Assembly: GCA_021827985.1 (NCBI GenBank)
Contig: JAKATL010000001.1
Coordinates: forward strand, 120,376 to 184,375
From: a bacterium
GTDB lineage: Bacteria > Chloroflexota > Dormibacteria > Aeolococcales > Bog-877
Length of the DNA stretch: 64,000 nucleotides
Direction of reading: 5' to 3'
Shown: positions 1-11,008 of the stretch, piece by piece
Layout: the number at the start of each line of letters is the position of its first letter
Numbering within the stretch: the stretch's first letter is position 1
Translations under genes and position numbers: made by a program
Notes under the pieces: generated by a model
Databases searched by the model: none
What the model saw: the letters and a program-made list of their open reading frames with translations, nothing else
What the model was told of the DNA's origin: nothing

Positions 1-285
1 ACGGCCACTCCGGCACCACCCCCGGTCACTCGCCCTCGGCCAGCCCCAGCTCGGGCCACGGCCACTCCGGTACCACCCCCGGTCACTCGCCCTCGGCCAG
101 CCCCAGCTCGGGCCACGGCCACTCCGGCACCACCCCCGGTCACTCGCCCTCGGCCAGCCCCAGCTCGGGCCACGGCCACTCCGGTACCACCCCCGGTCAC
201 TCGCCCTCGGCCAGCCCCAGCTCGGGCCACGGCCACTCCGGTACCACCCCCGGTCACTCGCCCTCGGCCAGCCCCAGCTCGGGGC
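1..285. repeat. Tandem repeat, 5 copies of 57 bp
   Basis: Units start at 1, 58, 115, 172 and 229, with a degenerate start of a sixth at 286. Copies are nearly identical, differing mainly by c or t at the 14th base. There are no spacers between units. The 57-base period equals 19 codons, so the array sits in frame inside a coding region. Confidence 0.95.
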
Positions 286-305
286 ACGGCCACTCCAGAG
301 GCTGA
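1..305 (+). CDS. C-terminal end of a repeat-rich protein (partial, left edge)
   Basis: Open reading frame with codons starting at position 3 runs from the left edge to a TGA at 303-305. It encodes about five copies of a 19-residue Gly/His/Ser/Thr/Pro repeat (GHSGTTPGHSPSASPSS type). The frame was chosen by variation between copies: the c/t change at the 14th base of each unit and the c-to-g change near 286 are both silent here (Gly codons) but alter residues in the other two plus-strand frames. The composition suggests a disordered, possibly extracellular or histidine metal-binding tail. The body of the gene lies outside the window, so no function is assigned. Confidence 0.5.
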   Translation, partial: GHSGTTPGHSPSASPSSGHGHSGTTPGHSPSASPSSGHGHSGTTPGHSPSASPSSGHGHSGTTPGHSPSASPSSGHGHSGTTPGHSPSASPSSGHGHSRG

Positions 306-478
306 TCGTTACTAACGGCCCGTAGCCGCCCCCGCCGCCGCGGGTGCCATCCTTGGGCCGACCCCGTCCGTGGTTGGGTGATCCGGTTCATGGGCGCGTT
401 CCTATCAGTGGACACGGCCGTCACGAGGCCGCCATCGCCGCTGAGCATTGGGCAGGTACCCTCACCGGAAGGAACTAC

Positions 479-1888
479 ATGGAACCGAGATCTAGCGAGC
501 GCCAGCGGGGGGTCCCCAGGCCTGGGGGCTACAGGACAGAACACGCCCTCGCGGTCGACGCGTCGGCTAGGATCCCCGGGTTCCGCCCCGAGCCACCCCG
601 GTCGCTTGAGGAGCTGGCCCTCCCCTTCTCCTTCGTCGCCGAACTGGTGCTCAAGATCATGTACTTCAACGGCAACATCCTGGGCCGTGACATCGCCGCC
701 CGGGCATGCCTGCCCTGGTCGATCACCTCAGACGCCCTCAACTTCCTGGCTTCCGAGGGCTACTGCGGCACCACCGGCATCCGGGGCACCGCCGGCCCAG
801 GCACCGACTTCGCCGAGAGCCTTCAATACCTGGTGACCAGTCTCGGGCGCGAGCGGGCCCGTGAGCTGTTGGAGCTCAACCAGTACGCCGGTCCCGCTCC
901 CGTCCATCTCGATGACTACCTGGAGAGCGCCCGCTCCCTGGTTGACGAGGCACCCACGGTGGGGCGTGACCAGCTGCGGGAGGCCCTCAGCCACCTTGTG
1001 GTGCCCGACGAGCTGGTCGACATCCTGGGAACCGCCCTGACCAGCCGGCAGGCACTTTTCCTTTACGGGCCGCCCGGCAATGGGAAGAGCTCGATCGCGG
1101 AGGCCTGCGCCGGCGTCCTCGGGGATCCGATCTTCATCCCCCACGCCCTCTATGTGCACGGGGAGGTGATCCGGCTGTTCGACCCGGTGCACCACCGCCC
1201 GGTCTCTGGCCCGCCCCTGACCCACGACCAGAGGTGGGTACTGGTGTACCGGCCGGTGATCCATGCCGGGGGAGAGCTGAGAGGCAATGAGCTGGAGCTG
1301 GCCTTCGACCGGAGCCTAGGCTTCTACGAGGCGCCGCTGCAGCTGAAGGCCAACGGCGGCATCTTCCATGTGGACGACTTCGGCAGGCAGATGATCCCAC
1401 CCCGGCAGATCCTCAACCGCCTCATCGTGCCGCTGGAGTCCGGCATCGACTATCTCAACGTCGCCCGGGCGGGCACCACCGTGAGCGTCCCCTACGCCAC
1501 CATGCTGGTGCTCTCCACCAACCTGGACCCGGGCGAGCTGATCGACGAGGCCTTCCTGCGCCGGGTCCGCTACAAGGCGCACGTCCCTGACCCCAGCGCC
1601 GACCAATTCCGCCTCATCTTCGAACGCGTCTGCCGCTCCCAGGGACTGGCCCACTCCTCCCGAGCGGTGGAGTACCTGATGGAGCGCCACTACCATCCCA
1701 CCGGCCGACCGCTCCGCGGTTGCCATCCTCGCGACCTGGTGAGCCAGCTGATGGCGACCGCCCGCTATCTGGGGGTCCCGCCCGAGCTGTCGCCGGATCT
1801 GATCGACCGGGTGTGCCGGGCCTACTTCTCCGACATCAGGCCGTCCAGCACGGCCCACGTCGGCGGCAACGCCCGAACCCTCAACTGA
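479..1888 (+). CDS. MoxR-like AAA+ ATPase with N-terminal helical/winged-helix-like domain
   Basis: About 469 residues. Walker A GPPGNGKSS lies near residue 200 and a Walker B-like FHVDDFG near 295. A sensor-1 motif (STNLDP) near 346 is followed by an arginine-rich FLRRVRY, the layout of AAA+ ATPases of the MoxR/chaperone type. Residues about 40-95 look like a small helical DNA-binding-like domain. The ATG at 479 was preferred over an upstream one at 344 because GGAAGGA lies 6-7 bases before it and the upstream residues are low complexity. MoxR-type ATPases usually remodel or activate partner proteins; no partner gene is visible here, as the next gene is nadE. Substrate unknown. Confidence 0.8.
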   Translation: MEPRSSERQRGVPRPGGYRTEHALAVDASARIPGFRPEPPRSLEELALPFSFVAELVLKIMYFNGNILGRDIAARACLPWSITSDALNFLASEGYCGTTGIRGTAGPGTDFAESLQYLVTSLGRERARELLELNQYAGPAPVHLDDYLESARSLVDEAPTVGRDQLREALSHLVVPDELVDILGTALTSRQALFLYGPPGNGKSSIAEACAGVLGDPIFIPHALYVHGEVIRLFDPVHHRPVSGPPLTHDQRWVLVYRPVIHAGGELRGNELELAFDRSLGFYEAPLQLKANGGIFHVDDFGRQMIPPRQILNRLIVPLESGIDYLNVARAGTTVSVPYATMLVLSTNLDPGELIDEAFLRRVRYKAHVPDPSADQFRLIFERVCRSQGLAHSSRAVEYLMERHYHPTGRPLRGCHPRDLVSQLMATARYLGVPPELSPDLIDRVCRAYFSDIRPSSTAHVGGNARTLN

Positions 1889-1968
1889 TCTGACCCTGCC
1901 TATGCCCCCTGCCATCGTACGATGGCAGCAGGCGCCCAGGCGGGCCCACCGGACCGGAGGGACGCGCC

Positions 1969-4023
<2,055 letters not shown>

Positions 4024-4393
4024 GCGAGAGGAGCAAGCGGCGGTCGGTTTCGCAGCCGTCGAGAATCGGGCAGGGAGCGAGGAGACAACTCCAGCACGGG
4101 CGTGGTCCACAGCGATCCTCTGGCCAGGGGCGGTGGCCCGGCAAACCCCAGCACCACGACCACGAGCCTGCTTCAGGAGTCCCCGCCCACCCGGAGGCGG
4201 TTGTTACTGGTCCGGACCACGCTCCCGCCGGGCTGGTGTCCGGAGTCGGCAGGCGCCACCGTTTCCACCCTGGCGTCCCAAGCACACGCCACCTTTGGGG
4301 GGCGTCCCCCGAGTCGGCTGAGCAGCTGGCCTTTGGGGACCGCGGCCGCCTTGGCCTGCGAAACTCCTGTCCACCGCGAGCCGTTGCGCCGAG
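4024..4393. other. Intergenic stretch without a recognisable gene
   Basis: 370 bases between nadE and the lipoprotein gene. Short frames here have no recognisable protein features and I saw no tRNA, terminator with a T run, or repeat. It presumably holds the promoter and leader of the lipoprotein gene. Confidence 0.5.
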
Positions 4394-6484
4394 GTGACGA
4401 CGATCCGCCAGGTGCTGGCGAGCCGCAGAAGGTGGCCCTGGAGGGCGGCCCTGAGCGGAGCGGCTCTGAGCCTGGCGGTGGCAGTTTCCGGCTGTGGCTC
4501 TTCGAACTCACCCCGGCTTCCGACCAGTGTGACGTTCTCTCCGGCGCACCCGACGGCGCCCGCACCCAACTGCCAACAGACCGCAGCGGGTGGTGGAGCC
4601 CAGGTCACCGGAGGCCCCAACGTCGACTACGTGGTGGTCAGCTCCTCTGAGGGCCAGCTCTTCGCGTGGTGCAATCTGCTGGCCTTCCGCAGATCGACAT
4701 CGGCGTCCTGGCAGGTGCGGCACCTGGACTTCGACCTGACCGCCGCGGCGCTGCTCAGCGGGGGCCGAGTCTTTGGACTCGGCTATCAGTTCGCCGGTGC
4801 CGGGCTCCGAAATCTGTCGATCACAGGCTCCTTGAATCCGGCGGCGAAGTGGATGGCGAACCCGGTCTCCGGCACCTTCCCCGCGACCTATGACGCCATC
4901 AGCTGCTCGCCCTCAGGGTCCCTGTGCGCCGCCTACCCGGGCGCGCTCACTGTCTGGGCGCAGCTGTGCCCCCAGATGGGAATGGGACAGCCCGCGCCAC
5001 CAAAGTCCCTCACCCCCTTGCCCCTGTTCGTGTACCGCTCCGGCGAGGGGTGGTCCGAGGTAGCCAACCTGCCAGCCGGCGGGGTGTTCCCCACAGCCAT
5101 GGTCACCCAAGCCGGAGACCTGCTGGTGGGCGGCTCCCTGGATGGTACCGGGCTGATCGAACTCAGCTCGGATGGGGGGCGGAGCTTCCGGGTGGTGGCC
5201 TCGTCCCCTGAGCCCTTGGCCGCCATCGCTGGCGCGGGTCAACGGGGGGTCGCGGTCGGAGGCGCTCCAGGGTGCAACACGGGCGCCGGACCCGGCACCT
5301 CGCCCCAGGAGGTGCTGGATACCTTCGACGGCGGGACGAGCTGGAAAGCGGAACACATCGATGGCCACGGCGGCCTTCCACTCACGGCGGTCGGCATCTC
5401 CGGCTCCGGCCTGACCACCGTCGGAGCCGGGCTGTACCCGGTCTGTGCGCCGCTGTCGATTACGGCCTGCTCCCCATCACTCTTGAACCTGCTCCCATCC
5501 GGGGAGCTCACAGACTCCAGCCATCTGGCGCTCCACCCCTGCGCCTTCGCCACCGGTCCGGGCAGCAACCTGCTGGCCGTGACGGCACAGGGGCTGCTGG
5601 TCTCCTCGTCAGACGGCGGGGCCAGCTGGCAGCTGCAAGGCCAGGTGACCGCTCCCCAGCTGAGCGCGGTGCAATTCTTCGATGGCCACGCCCGCACCGG
5701 CGTGGCTCAACTGCAGGTGGGCGGCACCGATGTGAGCCTGCAGACTACCGACGGCGGCAGGGCCTGGGGGGCGGGGCCAACCTTGCCGGCCACGGCCACC
5801 TCCGCCATCTCCTGGGGATCACTGCAGGTCGGGTACGCCGTCACGAGCTCAGGGACTTTGCTCAAGACGATCGACCGGGGCCGGACCTGGCGGCGGCTCA
5901 TCTGGCCGGGACAGGGACTGCAGGTGGCCGCTCTCGAGTTCCAGAGTGCTGCCCGCGGCTGGGCGGAGGTGGACCTCGGCTTCGGCACCGACACCGTGGA
6001 GGTGCTTCAGACAGGTGACGGCGGACGCCGGTGGACCCCGCTGCAGCTTGCTAATCTCGCGCCGCCCTCCAGTCCCGCCGACTTCGCGGCCAGCGCGATT
6101 GGGGGACAGACCGTGGTTGTGACCCTCTATGGGTGGGGGTGGAGGAGCTGGACGGGCAACTCCGTCCCCCGATCCGTGGCCGTCCACGGCCCCCTCCTTC
6201 CCCAGGCGGTGACCGTGAACCCCGATGGATCGATCTGGGCGCTGGGGATCAAGGGCTGGTGGTACAGCCCTGCGCCCACCATGTGGGTCGGGGGACAGGG
6301 TCAGGCGGCCCCAGCGTCGCTCGGCCTGCCCGCGAGCACGGCCCCGTCCGCAATCGGGTTCACCAGCGCGGGCGACGGTTGGCTGCTGAGCTCAGGATCT
6401 CTGTTCCGAACCCTGAACGGAGGGAGCAGGTGGTCCGAGGTTCCCCTTCGCTTCTCCACCGTGGACGGCATATCACTCCCCTGA
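4394..6484 (+). CDS. Exported lipoprotein with BNR/Ycf48-like beta-propeller
   Basis: 696 residues from a GTG start. The N-terminus has arginines, then a hydrophobic stretch ending in the lipobox-like VAVSGCGSS, so C34 is the likely lipidated residue. The mature protein repeats Asp-box-like motifs (DGGRSFR, DGGTSW, DGGASW, DGGRAW, DRGRTW, DGGRRW, NGGSRW) typical of BNR/sialidase-type and Ycf48-type propellers. It is probably a surface-anchored propeller. Such folds serve as hydrolases, assembly factors or binding scaffolds and nothing here distinguishes them. The start lacks a strong ribosome-binding site, so the exact N-terminus is uncertain. Confidence 0.75.
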   Translation: MTTIRQVLASRRRWPWRAALSGAALSLAVAVSGCGSSNSPRLPTSVTFSPAHPTAPAPNCQQTAAGGGAQVTGGPNVDYVVVSSSEGQLFAWCNLLAFRRSTSASWQVRHLDFDLTAAALLSGGRVFGLGYQFAGAGLRNLSITGSLNPAAKWMANPVSGTFPATYDAISCSPSGSLCAAYPGALTVWAQLCPQMGMGQPAPPKSLTPLPLFVYRSGEGWSEVANLPAGGVFPTAMVTQAGDLLVGGSLDGTGLIELSSDGGRSFRVVASSPEPLAAIAGAGQRGVAVGGAPGCNTGAGPGTSPQEVLDTFDGGTSWKAEHIDGHGGLPLTAVGISGSGLTTVGAGLYPVCAPLSITACSPSLLNLLPSGELTDSSHLALHPCAFATGPGSNLLAVTAQGLLVSSSDGGASWQLQGQVTAPQLSAVQFFDGHARTGVAQLQVGGTDVSLQTTDGGRAWGAGPTLPATATSAISWGSLQVGYAVTSSGTLLKTIDRGRTWRRLIWPGQGLQVAALEFQSAARGWAEVDLGFGTDTVEVLQTGDGGRRWTPLQLANLAPPSSPADFAASAIGGQTVVVTLYGWGWRSWTGNSVPRSVAVHGPLLPQAVTVNPDGSIWALGIKGWWYSPAPTMWVGGQGQAAPASLGLPASTAPSAIGFTSAGDGWLLSSGSLFRTLNGGSRWSEVPLRFSTVDGISLP

Positions 6485-6619
6485 TCGTGCCTCCGGCCGC
6501 CAGGGCCAGAGGCCCTGTAGTTCCGGGCTTGCCGTAGTCGCGGGGGATCGCGCGCCGCGGCCGGATTGGCCGGCACCCCATAGGCGCGGTGGTGGGGATC
6601 CCGGCGGCGTTGTCGTTTC

Positions 6620-6889
6620 CAGAGTGACGTGCACTCGCCTTGCGACCCGCTTGGGCGCGCCGACCCTCCACGGAGCGGTTGGCCAGCTCTTGGTAGAAGG
6701 CCCGTCGCGCAAAGCCCGCGCGGCGCTCCCGTTCGGCGGGGTCGAGGATGAGGTCCGGGTCGACCTCCCGCTCCCAGCGGGCGGCAAGGGCGGCCCTCGC
6801 CGGGCCGGTGTTGGTCCCCCGTCGGCGTGGAGCAGGTAGGCGGCCCGACGAGCGCGCAACCGCCTTAACTGCGGCGTCTCGGTGGTCAT
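6620..6889 (-). pseudogene. Small hypothetical gene, apparently frameshifted
   Basis: From the ATG at 6889 the minus strand encodes a basic start (MTTETPQLRRLRARRAAYLL, then a few residues). A second frame then continues as an Ala/Glu/Arg-rich helical segment with AALAARWEREVDPD, LDPAERERRAGFARRAF and ELANRS. The two frames join cleanly at the run of five G/C bases at 6816-6820, so a one-base indel is likely. The intact product would be a small charged helical protein of a kind common on actinobacterial-type mobile elements. The end at about 6620 is approximate because the second frame runs on into the preceding gene. A sequencing error in the homopolymer is an alternative. Confidence 0.45.
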
Positions 6890-7014
6890 GGGCGCATGCC
6901 CTCCGCCCACCGGCTCCGCAGGGAGCGAACAGTCCTCGGCCGCAGCCGTCGCGAGACCGCACCAGCTGGCGGCGGTGCCGCCTGCTCGGCGGCTCCCTGT
7001 TGCTGGAGCGAAGT

Positions 7015-7562
7015 CTACACCCCGGGGGCACCTCCGCACAGCGTCGCCCCGGGATCATCCAGACTGAGCACCTGCGGGTCGAGCCGGTTCAACTGCCTGC
7101 AGGTTGGGCAGCGGACCTCGGCGTTCGGGTCAACGTAGGTGCCGACCGGAAAGCCGTAATCCACCCCGTCGAGCACCAGGTCGCGCGCTCGTCGGGCCGC
7201 CCGTCGGGCTGCCTGAGCGCCAGTGAGCTCCCCACTGCCGACGGCCGCGCGGTCACGCCTCAGCCGCTCGGCTGAGCGCCTGCCGGGGCCGTGGGTCCCG
7301 TCAGGCAGGCGGTGGAAGCCCACGGCCAATCGGAGTACCCACGGACCAAGCCGGTGGGAAGGTCCCCATCCGGCCCGACGTGGCGGTCAATGTGGGCCAG
7401 GATGCCACCGCACGTGCCGTTGGCCGCGCCGCAGCGCACCAATGTGTCGTCGCTCCGGTCAGGCCTGGCGACCACCGAGACCGGGCGGCGGCCGGAGCGA
7501 GCAGCCAGAGCGGCCGCCTCGGCGTTGGTCGCCTCGAATGGGTTCGCGGTCGGCACCCTCAC
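7015..7562 (-). pseudogene. Zinc-ribbon-like hypothetical gene, apparently frameshifted
   Basis: A GTG start at 7562 overlaps the hicB stop (GTGA). The first frame (to about 7325) has VRCGAANGTCGGILAHID and GDLPTGLVRGYSDWPWA. The sense then shifts to a second frame with FHRLPDGTHGPGRRSAERL and ends with a CPTCRQLNRLDP zinc-ribbon half near 7015. Neither frame alone makes a sensible protein, while the composite of about 180 residues does. It is probably co-transcribed with hicAB. Function unknown; a metal-binding cargo protein of the element is the best guess. Confidence 0.45.
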
Positions 7563-7981
7563 TCGGTGCCGTGCCCGCTACGTTCGAGGAGTTGGGACAC
7601 GCGCTGGTGGGACATGCCCAGCAGAGATCCGATGTCGCGCATGGTGAGTTGGCAGCCCTCCAGCAGCGTGGCGGCCACTTGCCTCGTGGCCGCCGTGGCC
7701 TCACGTTGCGCTCGCTCTGCGGTCTGCCGCAGTTCCTTCGCGGCGTCGATCTCGGCGCCGATGCCGCCGGGGAGGTCGGGGCTCACCCTCACGTCGAACG
7801 AGCCTGGGGGCACCTGCAGCATTGCCGCGATGGCGTCCCTGGCCATCCCCTCGGCCTGGTCCAGCCGGCGGGCCTGGCTGAACACTCCCGGCACCTCAGG
7901 GACGACGATGGCCCACCAGTCGCCCGCGCGCACGCAGCGGGCCGTGTACGTCGCGCGTTCAACCGCCACTGCGGCCGTCAT
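7559..7981 (-). CDS. hicB: HicB-like antitoxin with C-terminal HTH
   Basis: About 140 residues. The N-terminal part (YTARCVRAGDWWAIVVPEVPGVFSQ and on) matches the beta-strand pattern of the partial-RNase-H HicB fold, and LTMRDIGSLLGMSHQRVSQL near residue 112 is a helix-turn-helix. The start overlaps the hicA stop by ATGA, with a second in-frame ATG six bases upstream. HicB antitoxins bind and neutralise HicA and usually repress their own promoter. It sits between hicA and a broken zinc-ribbon gene in a mobile-looking segment. Confidence 0.7.
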   Translation of the reverse strand: MTAAVAVERATYTARCVRAGDWWAIVVPEVPGVFSQARRLDQAEGMARDAIAAMLQVPPGSFDVRVSPDLPGGIGAEIDAAKELRQTAERAQREATAATRQVAATLLEGCQLTMRDIGSLLGMSHQRVSQLLERSGHGTE

Positions 7982-8196
7982 CGCCACCAGTCCTCTCCCA
8001 ACTCCGATTCCAGGTACTTCATGATTCCCTCGGCCGTGTACTCGTTGATCTCGCGGTGGCGAGGGATGGCGACTTCGGTAGTCCCGCAGACCCAGATCTC
8101 ATGCTTGCCCCCCGGCGAGGTTCTCCTTTGGGTCCAGCTCTTTCCCGCATTGCGAGCCGCCTTCTGAATCCTCTTGACGAGGGTGGCCCGGTTCAT
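7978..8196 (-). CDS. hicA: HicA-like mRNA interferase toxin
   Basis: 72 residues from the ATG at 8196. The fold signature of the dsRBD-like HicA toxins is visible: a basic N-terminus, then GGKHEIWVCGTTEVAIPRHR with the likely catalytic histidine in GGKHEI and the conserved PRHREI. HicA cleaves translated mRNA and is silenced by HicB, whose gene overlaps this stop codon. Toxin-first order is the usual hicAB arrangement. An upstream extension of the frame to 8343 runs into the recombinase gene and was not used. Confidence 0.75.
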   Translation of the reverse strand: MNRATLVKRIQKAARNAGKSWTQRRTSPGGKHEIWVCGTTEVAIPRHREINEYTAEGIMKYLESELGEDWWR

Positions 8197-8243
8197 CGGC
8201 CCATAGTCTATCTTACTAGCCCGCGACAGGCTAAGGGTATAGC

Positions 8244-9160
8244 CTACAATCGGTCCGCCGGGCTCAGGGTCCGGTGCGCCTCCCGCGCCCGCTCGGAGGC
8301 GCGGCTGGCGGCATAGCGCTGGAGCATGGTCCTCGACCTCCAACCTGCCAGGGCCATCAGATCGCCCTCGTTGCCGCCGCTGGCGAGCCAGGCGTGCGCG
8401 AAAGCGTGCCGAAGCAGGTGGACGTGGAACCCCTCGATGCCGGCCATGCGTGCCCGCCGCTCCACCGCGAAGGCCACCCCGTCGGGGAGCATCGGTCCCG
8501 CATTGCCGAGCCAGAGCGCGTCCACCTGGCCCGCCAGGCGGTGCTCGGGCCGCTTGCGCAGGTACCGGTTCAGGGCCAGGGAGGCCTTGCTGCCGAGCGG
8601 CAGTACGCGGGGCCTGCGCCCCTTGCCCAGCACCTGGACCGAGCGACGCTCCAGGTCAACGTCGGAGAGACGCAGGTTCCCTACCTCGCTCCGCCGCGCT
8701 CCGGTGTCGATGAACATGGTCACGATTGCTACGTCCCGGCGGTCCTCGAAGGCCCGGCCGTCGCAAGCCCGAAGCAGACTCCGCAGGTCCTCCACGGCTG
8801 GCACCGGGGCCATGCTCTCGGGAGTGGCGGGAGGTCGCATTCCCGCCATCGGGGACCGCTCCACTTCCCCTTCCACTTCCAGCCAGCCGAAGAAACGCAG
8901 CAGGGCCCGGTACTTGGTGGCCGGGGTCGAGCCCCTGGTCGTCCGCTGGAGGTGGGCCAGCCACTCGACGATCTGGGGGCGCGTCACGTCCGCCGCCCTC
9001 AGAGGAAGACCGTGCGCCTCTGAGTACTCGATGAAGCTCCGGACCGAGTACTCGTAGCTGGCGATGGTGGCGGGCTCTTGCCCTCGGCCTCCATGGTGAG
9101 CATGAACGCCTCCGGGAGCGTCCTGAGATCGAGACCGGGCGCCTTGGGCCGCCTCGCCAT
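8244..9160 (-). pseudogene. Tyrosine recombinase (phage-type integrase), frameshifted near its N-terminus
   Basis: The long frame carries a SAM-like core-binding domain ([17 protein letters not shown]) and a complete catalytic domain: Arg in [11 protein letters not shown], Lys in [13 protein letters not shown], His-x-x-Arg in HLLRHAFAH and the Tyr in [11 protein letters not shown]. The natural N-terminus ([20 protein letters not shown] then [10 protein letters not shown]) lies in a different frame from an ATG at 9160. The two join at the CCCGCC/GGTGGCGGG tract around 9066-9074, consistent with a one-base loss. The gene ends about 80 bases from the 3' end of tRNA-Thr, a classic integration target. 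Either the element is decaying or the assembly has an indel. Confidence 0.75.
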
Positions 9161-9259
9161 CGCCCGGGGGCATATCACAAGTAGCAGGTCTTAGAGCGCT
9201 GTGCTCGACCGGACCAGGGGCGAATGTGTACAGTTATGTGGTCGCTACGAGATCAAAAG

Positions 9260-9331
9260 AGCCCAGGGCGGGGATTGAACCCGCGACCTCTTCCTTACCA
9301 AGGAAGCGCTCTACCACTGAGCTACCTGGGC
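9260..9331 (-). tRNA. tRNA-Thr (GGT)
   Basis: Minus-strand cloverleaf of 72 bases. The acceptor stem GCCCAGG pairs with CCTGGGC, the anticodon stem CTTCC/GGAAG encloses loop TTGGTAA with anticodon GGT, and the T-arm contains GGTTCAATCCC. CCA is not encoded. It lies beside tRNA-Tyr and the recombinase remnant. Confidence 0.95.
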
Positions 9332-9332
9332 G

Positions 9333-9414
9333 TGGGCGGGAGAGGATTCGAACCTCTGTAGGCGACGCCAGCTGATTTACAGTCAGCCCCGTTTGACCAC
9401 TTCGGTACCCGCCC
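9333..9414 (-). tRNA. tRNA-Tyr (GTA)
   Basis: Minus-strand, about 82 bases. The acceptor GGGCGGG pairs with CCCGCCC, the anticodon stem GCTGA/TCAGC encloses loop CTGTAAA (GTA), and a long variable arm (class II) follows as expected for bacterial tRNA-Tyr. The T-arm is AGAGGTTCGAATCCTCT. It is separated from tRNA-Thr by a single base. Confidence 0.95.
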
Positions 9415-9473
9415 GCCGGCGAGTATACCGGGAGTCGGCCCTGACCCTGTACTTCTCGGAGGTGAACTGAACC

Positions 9474-9833
9474 ATGCCTGAAGGCGCATTGCCACAGATC
9501 GATTTCGACCACTTCAGCGCCGTTGACATCCGCACCGGGGTGGTCCTCAGCGCGAGCTCGTTCCCCGAGGCCCGCAAGCCGGCGATCAAGCTCACGGTCG
9601 ACTTCGGCCCGGCCATCGGTGTCCGTCAGTCCAGCGCCCAGCTGACCCGGCACTACCGGCCCGAGGAGCTGGTCGGAACTGAGGTGCTCGCGGTGCTCAA
9701 CCTGCCACCCCGGCGGGTGGCCGGGTTCCGAAGTGAGGTCCTCATCTTGGGAATGATCAACCCTCAGGATCCTGGCGACGTGGTGCTCGTCCGGCCCGAT
9801 CGGGAGGGCACGCGCGGCTGGCGCCTGGGCTGA
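9474..9833 (+). CDS. csaA: CsaA-like tRNA-binding-domain protein
   Basis: 119 residues forming a single OB-fold tRNA-binding domain: FSAVDIRTGVVLSASSFPEA, KLTVDFGPAIG, SSAQLTRHY, and the family's AVLNLPPRRVAGFRSEVLILG. CsaA is a dimeric protein homologous to the tRNA-binding domain of MetRS and is described as having export-chaperone activity in Bacillus. The length is typical. ATG preceded by TCGGAGGTG. It is followed closely by the pspA locus, which fits an envelope/export theme, but co-transcription is not proven. Confidence 0.9.
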   Translation: MPEGALPQIDFDHFSAVDIRTGVVLSASSFPEARKPAIKLTVDFGPAIGVRQSSAQLTRHYRPEELVGTEVLAVLNLPPRRVAGFRSEVLILGMINPQDPGDVVLVRPDREGTRGWRLG

Positions 9834-9911
9834 GCGACTTGGGGTCCCAGCTCAGGAACAGCTAACATCCCATCTGGAGGGACGGAGCCCACCTGTGCCA
9901 AGGAGACGGCA

Positions 9912-11006
9912 ATGAGCATCATGCGGCGGATGTCGGACCTGTTCCAGCAGAAGGCCAACAAGGTCCTGGATCGGGCGGAGAACCCGGTCGAGGCGCTGGA
10001 CCTCTCCTACCAGAAGCAGATGGAGTCCCTCCAGCAGGTGCGGCGCAGCGTGGCCGACGTCCTCACTTCGGAGAAGCGGCTGGAGATCCAGGCCGCCCAG
10101 CTGCAGCAGAACCAGGAGAAGCTGCAGGGACAGGCCAAGCTGGCTCTCCAGCAGGGCCGGGAGGACCTGGCCCGCCTGGCCCTCACCCGCGCCCAGGACG
10201 CCCAGACGCAGCTCCAGAGCCTCCAGGTCCAGATCGCGCAGATGAAGGATCAGGAGCAGAAGCTGGAGCTGACCGCCCAGAAGCTGCAGGCCAAGGTCGA
10301 GGCCTTCCGCACCCAGCGCGAGACCATGAAGGCGCAGTACTCGGCGGCCAAGGCCACCACCCAGGTGGGCGAGGCGGTGACCGGCCTCAGCGAGCACATG
10401 GCCGACGTGAACCTCATGATGGAGCGCGCCCAGGACAAGACCCAGCAGATGCAGGCTCGGGCCGCCGCCATCGACTCCCTGGTGGACAGCGGCACCCTGG
10501 ACCAGATCGGGATCACCTCCGGGGACGACATCGACCGCCAGCTCCAGAGCGGGCTGACCACCTCCCAGGTGGACGCCCAGCTCGCGCAGCTGAAGCAGGA
10601 GGTGCTGGGTGCCCCGGTGGAGGCGCCCAAGCTGGAGGCGCCGGCAGCTGCCCCAACAGCGCCTGCGGACGCGCCCGCGGCCACCCCATCGGATTCCACC
10701 CGAGCCACCGTGGTGGTGCGCATCCAGGGTGAGGACCAGTACCGGTTGGCCGTCTCCGAGCAGCCGCAGCTGGAGCCGCTGGACCGCGCCCTCTCGGACG
10801 CCATCTCCGGGCAGGACCAGGAGAGCTACCGGTCAGCTCTGGCGGCCCTCCTCAACTTCGTCCGCGCCCACGGAGCCAAGGTGGCCGCGGACGACCTGGT
10901 GTCCTCCGACGTGGTCCTGCCGTCAGAGGACATGACCCTGGAGGAGGCCACCGCGCTCCTGTCCGAGGACGGCAACGTGGTGGACGCCCCGGCCAGCCCC
11001 GCCTGA
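9912..11006 (+). CDS. pspA: PspA/IM30 family membrane-stress protein
   Basis: 364 residues. The first about 220 are the PspA/IM30 coiled coil, beginning with MRRMSDLFQQKANKVLDRAE and rich in Gln/Glu/Lys heptads. These proteins polymerise on the inner leaflet of stressed membranes. An Ala/Pro-rich linker (about 238-262) leads to a C-terminal domain of about 100 residues (TVVVRIQGEDQYRLAVSEQP and on) that is not part of canonical PspA and resembles the accessory PspA-associated domains of actinobacteria and archaea. It is convergent with pspAB, two bases away, and a second PspA paralogue lies at 12.6 kb. Confidence 0.9.
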   Translation: MSIMRRMSDLFQQKANKVLDRAENPVEALDLSYQKQMESLQQVRRSVADVLTSEKRLEIQAAQLQQNQEKLQGQAKLALQQGREDLARLALTRAQDAQTQLQSLQVQIAQMKDQEQKLELTAQKLQAKVEAFRTQRETMKAQYSAAKATTQVGEAVTGLSEHMADVNLMMERAQDKTQQMQARAAAIDSLVDSGTLDQIGITSGDDIDRQLQSGLTTSQVDAQLAQLKQEVLGAPVEAPKLEAPAAAPTAPADAPAATPSDSTRATVVVRIQGEDQYRLAVSEQPQLEPLDRALSDAISGQDQESYRSALAALLNFVRAHGAKVAADDLVSSDVVLPSEDMTLEEATALLSEDGNVVDAPASPA

Positions 11007-11008
11007 GC

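Noticed and set aside
1-285. CRISPR array
   Set aside because: Units are contiguous 57-bp repeats with no unique spacers and they keep an open reading frame.
344-478. Upstream extension of the AAA+ ATPase start
   Set aside because: The extra 45 residues are low complexity and the ATG at 479 has the better ribosome-binding site.
9174-9331. attL/attR pair at tRNA-Thr
   Set aside because: I looked for a second copy of the tRNA 3' end around 6.5-7.0 kb and saw none, so element ends cannot be called.
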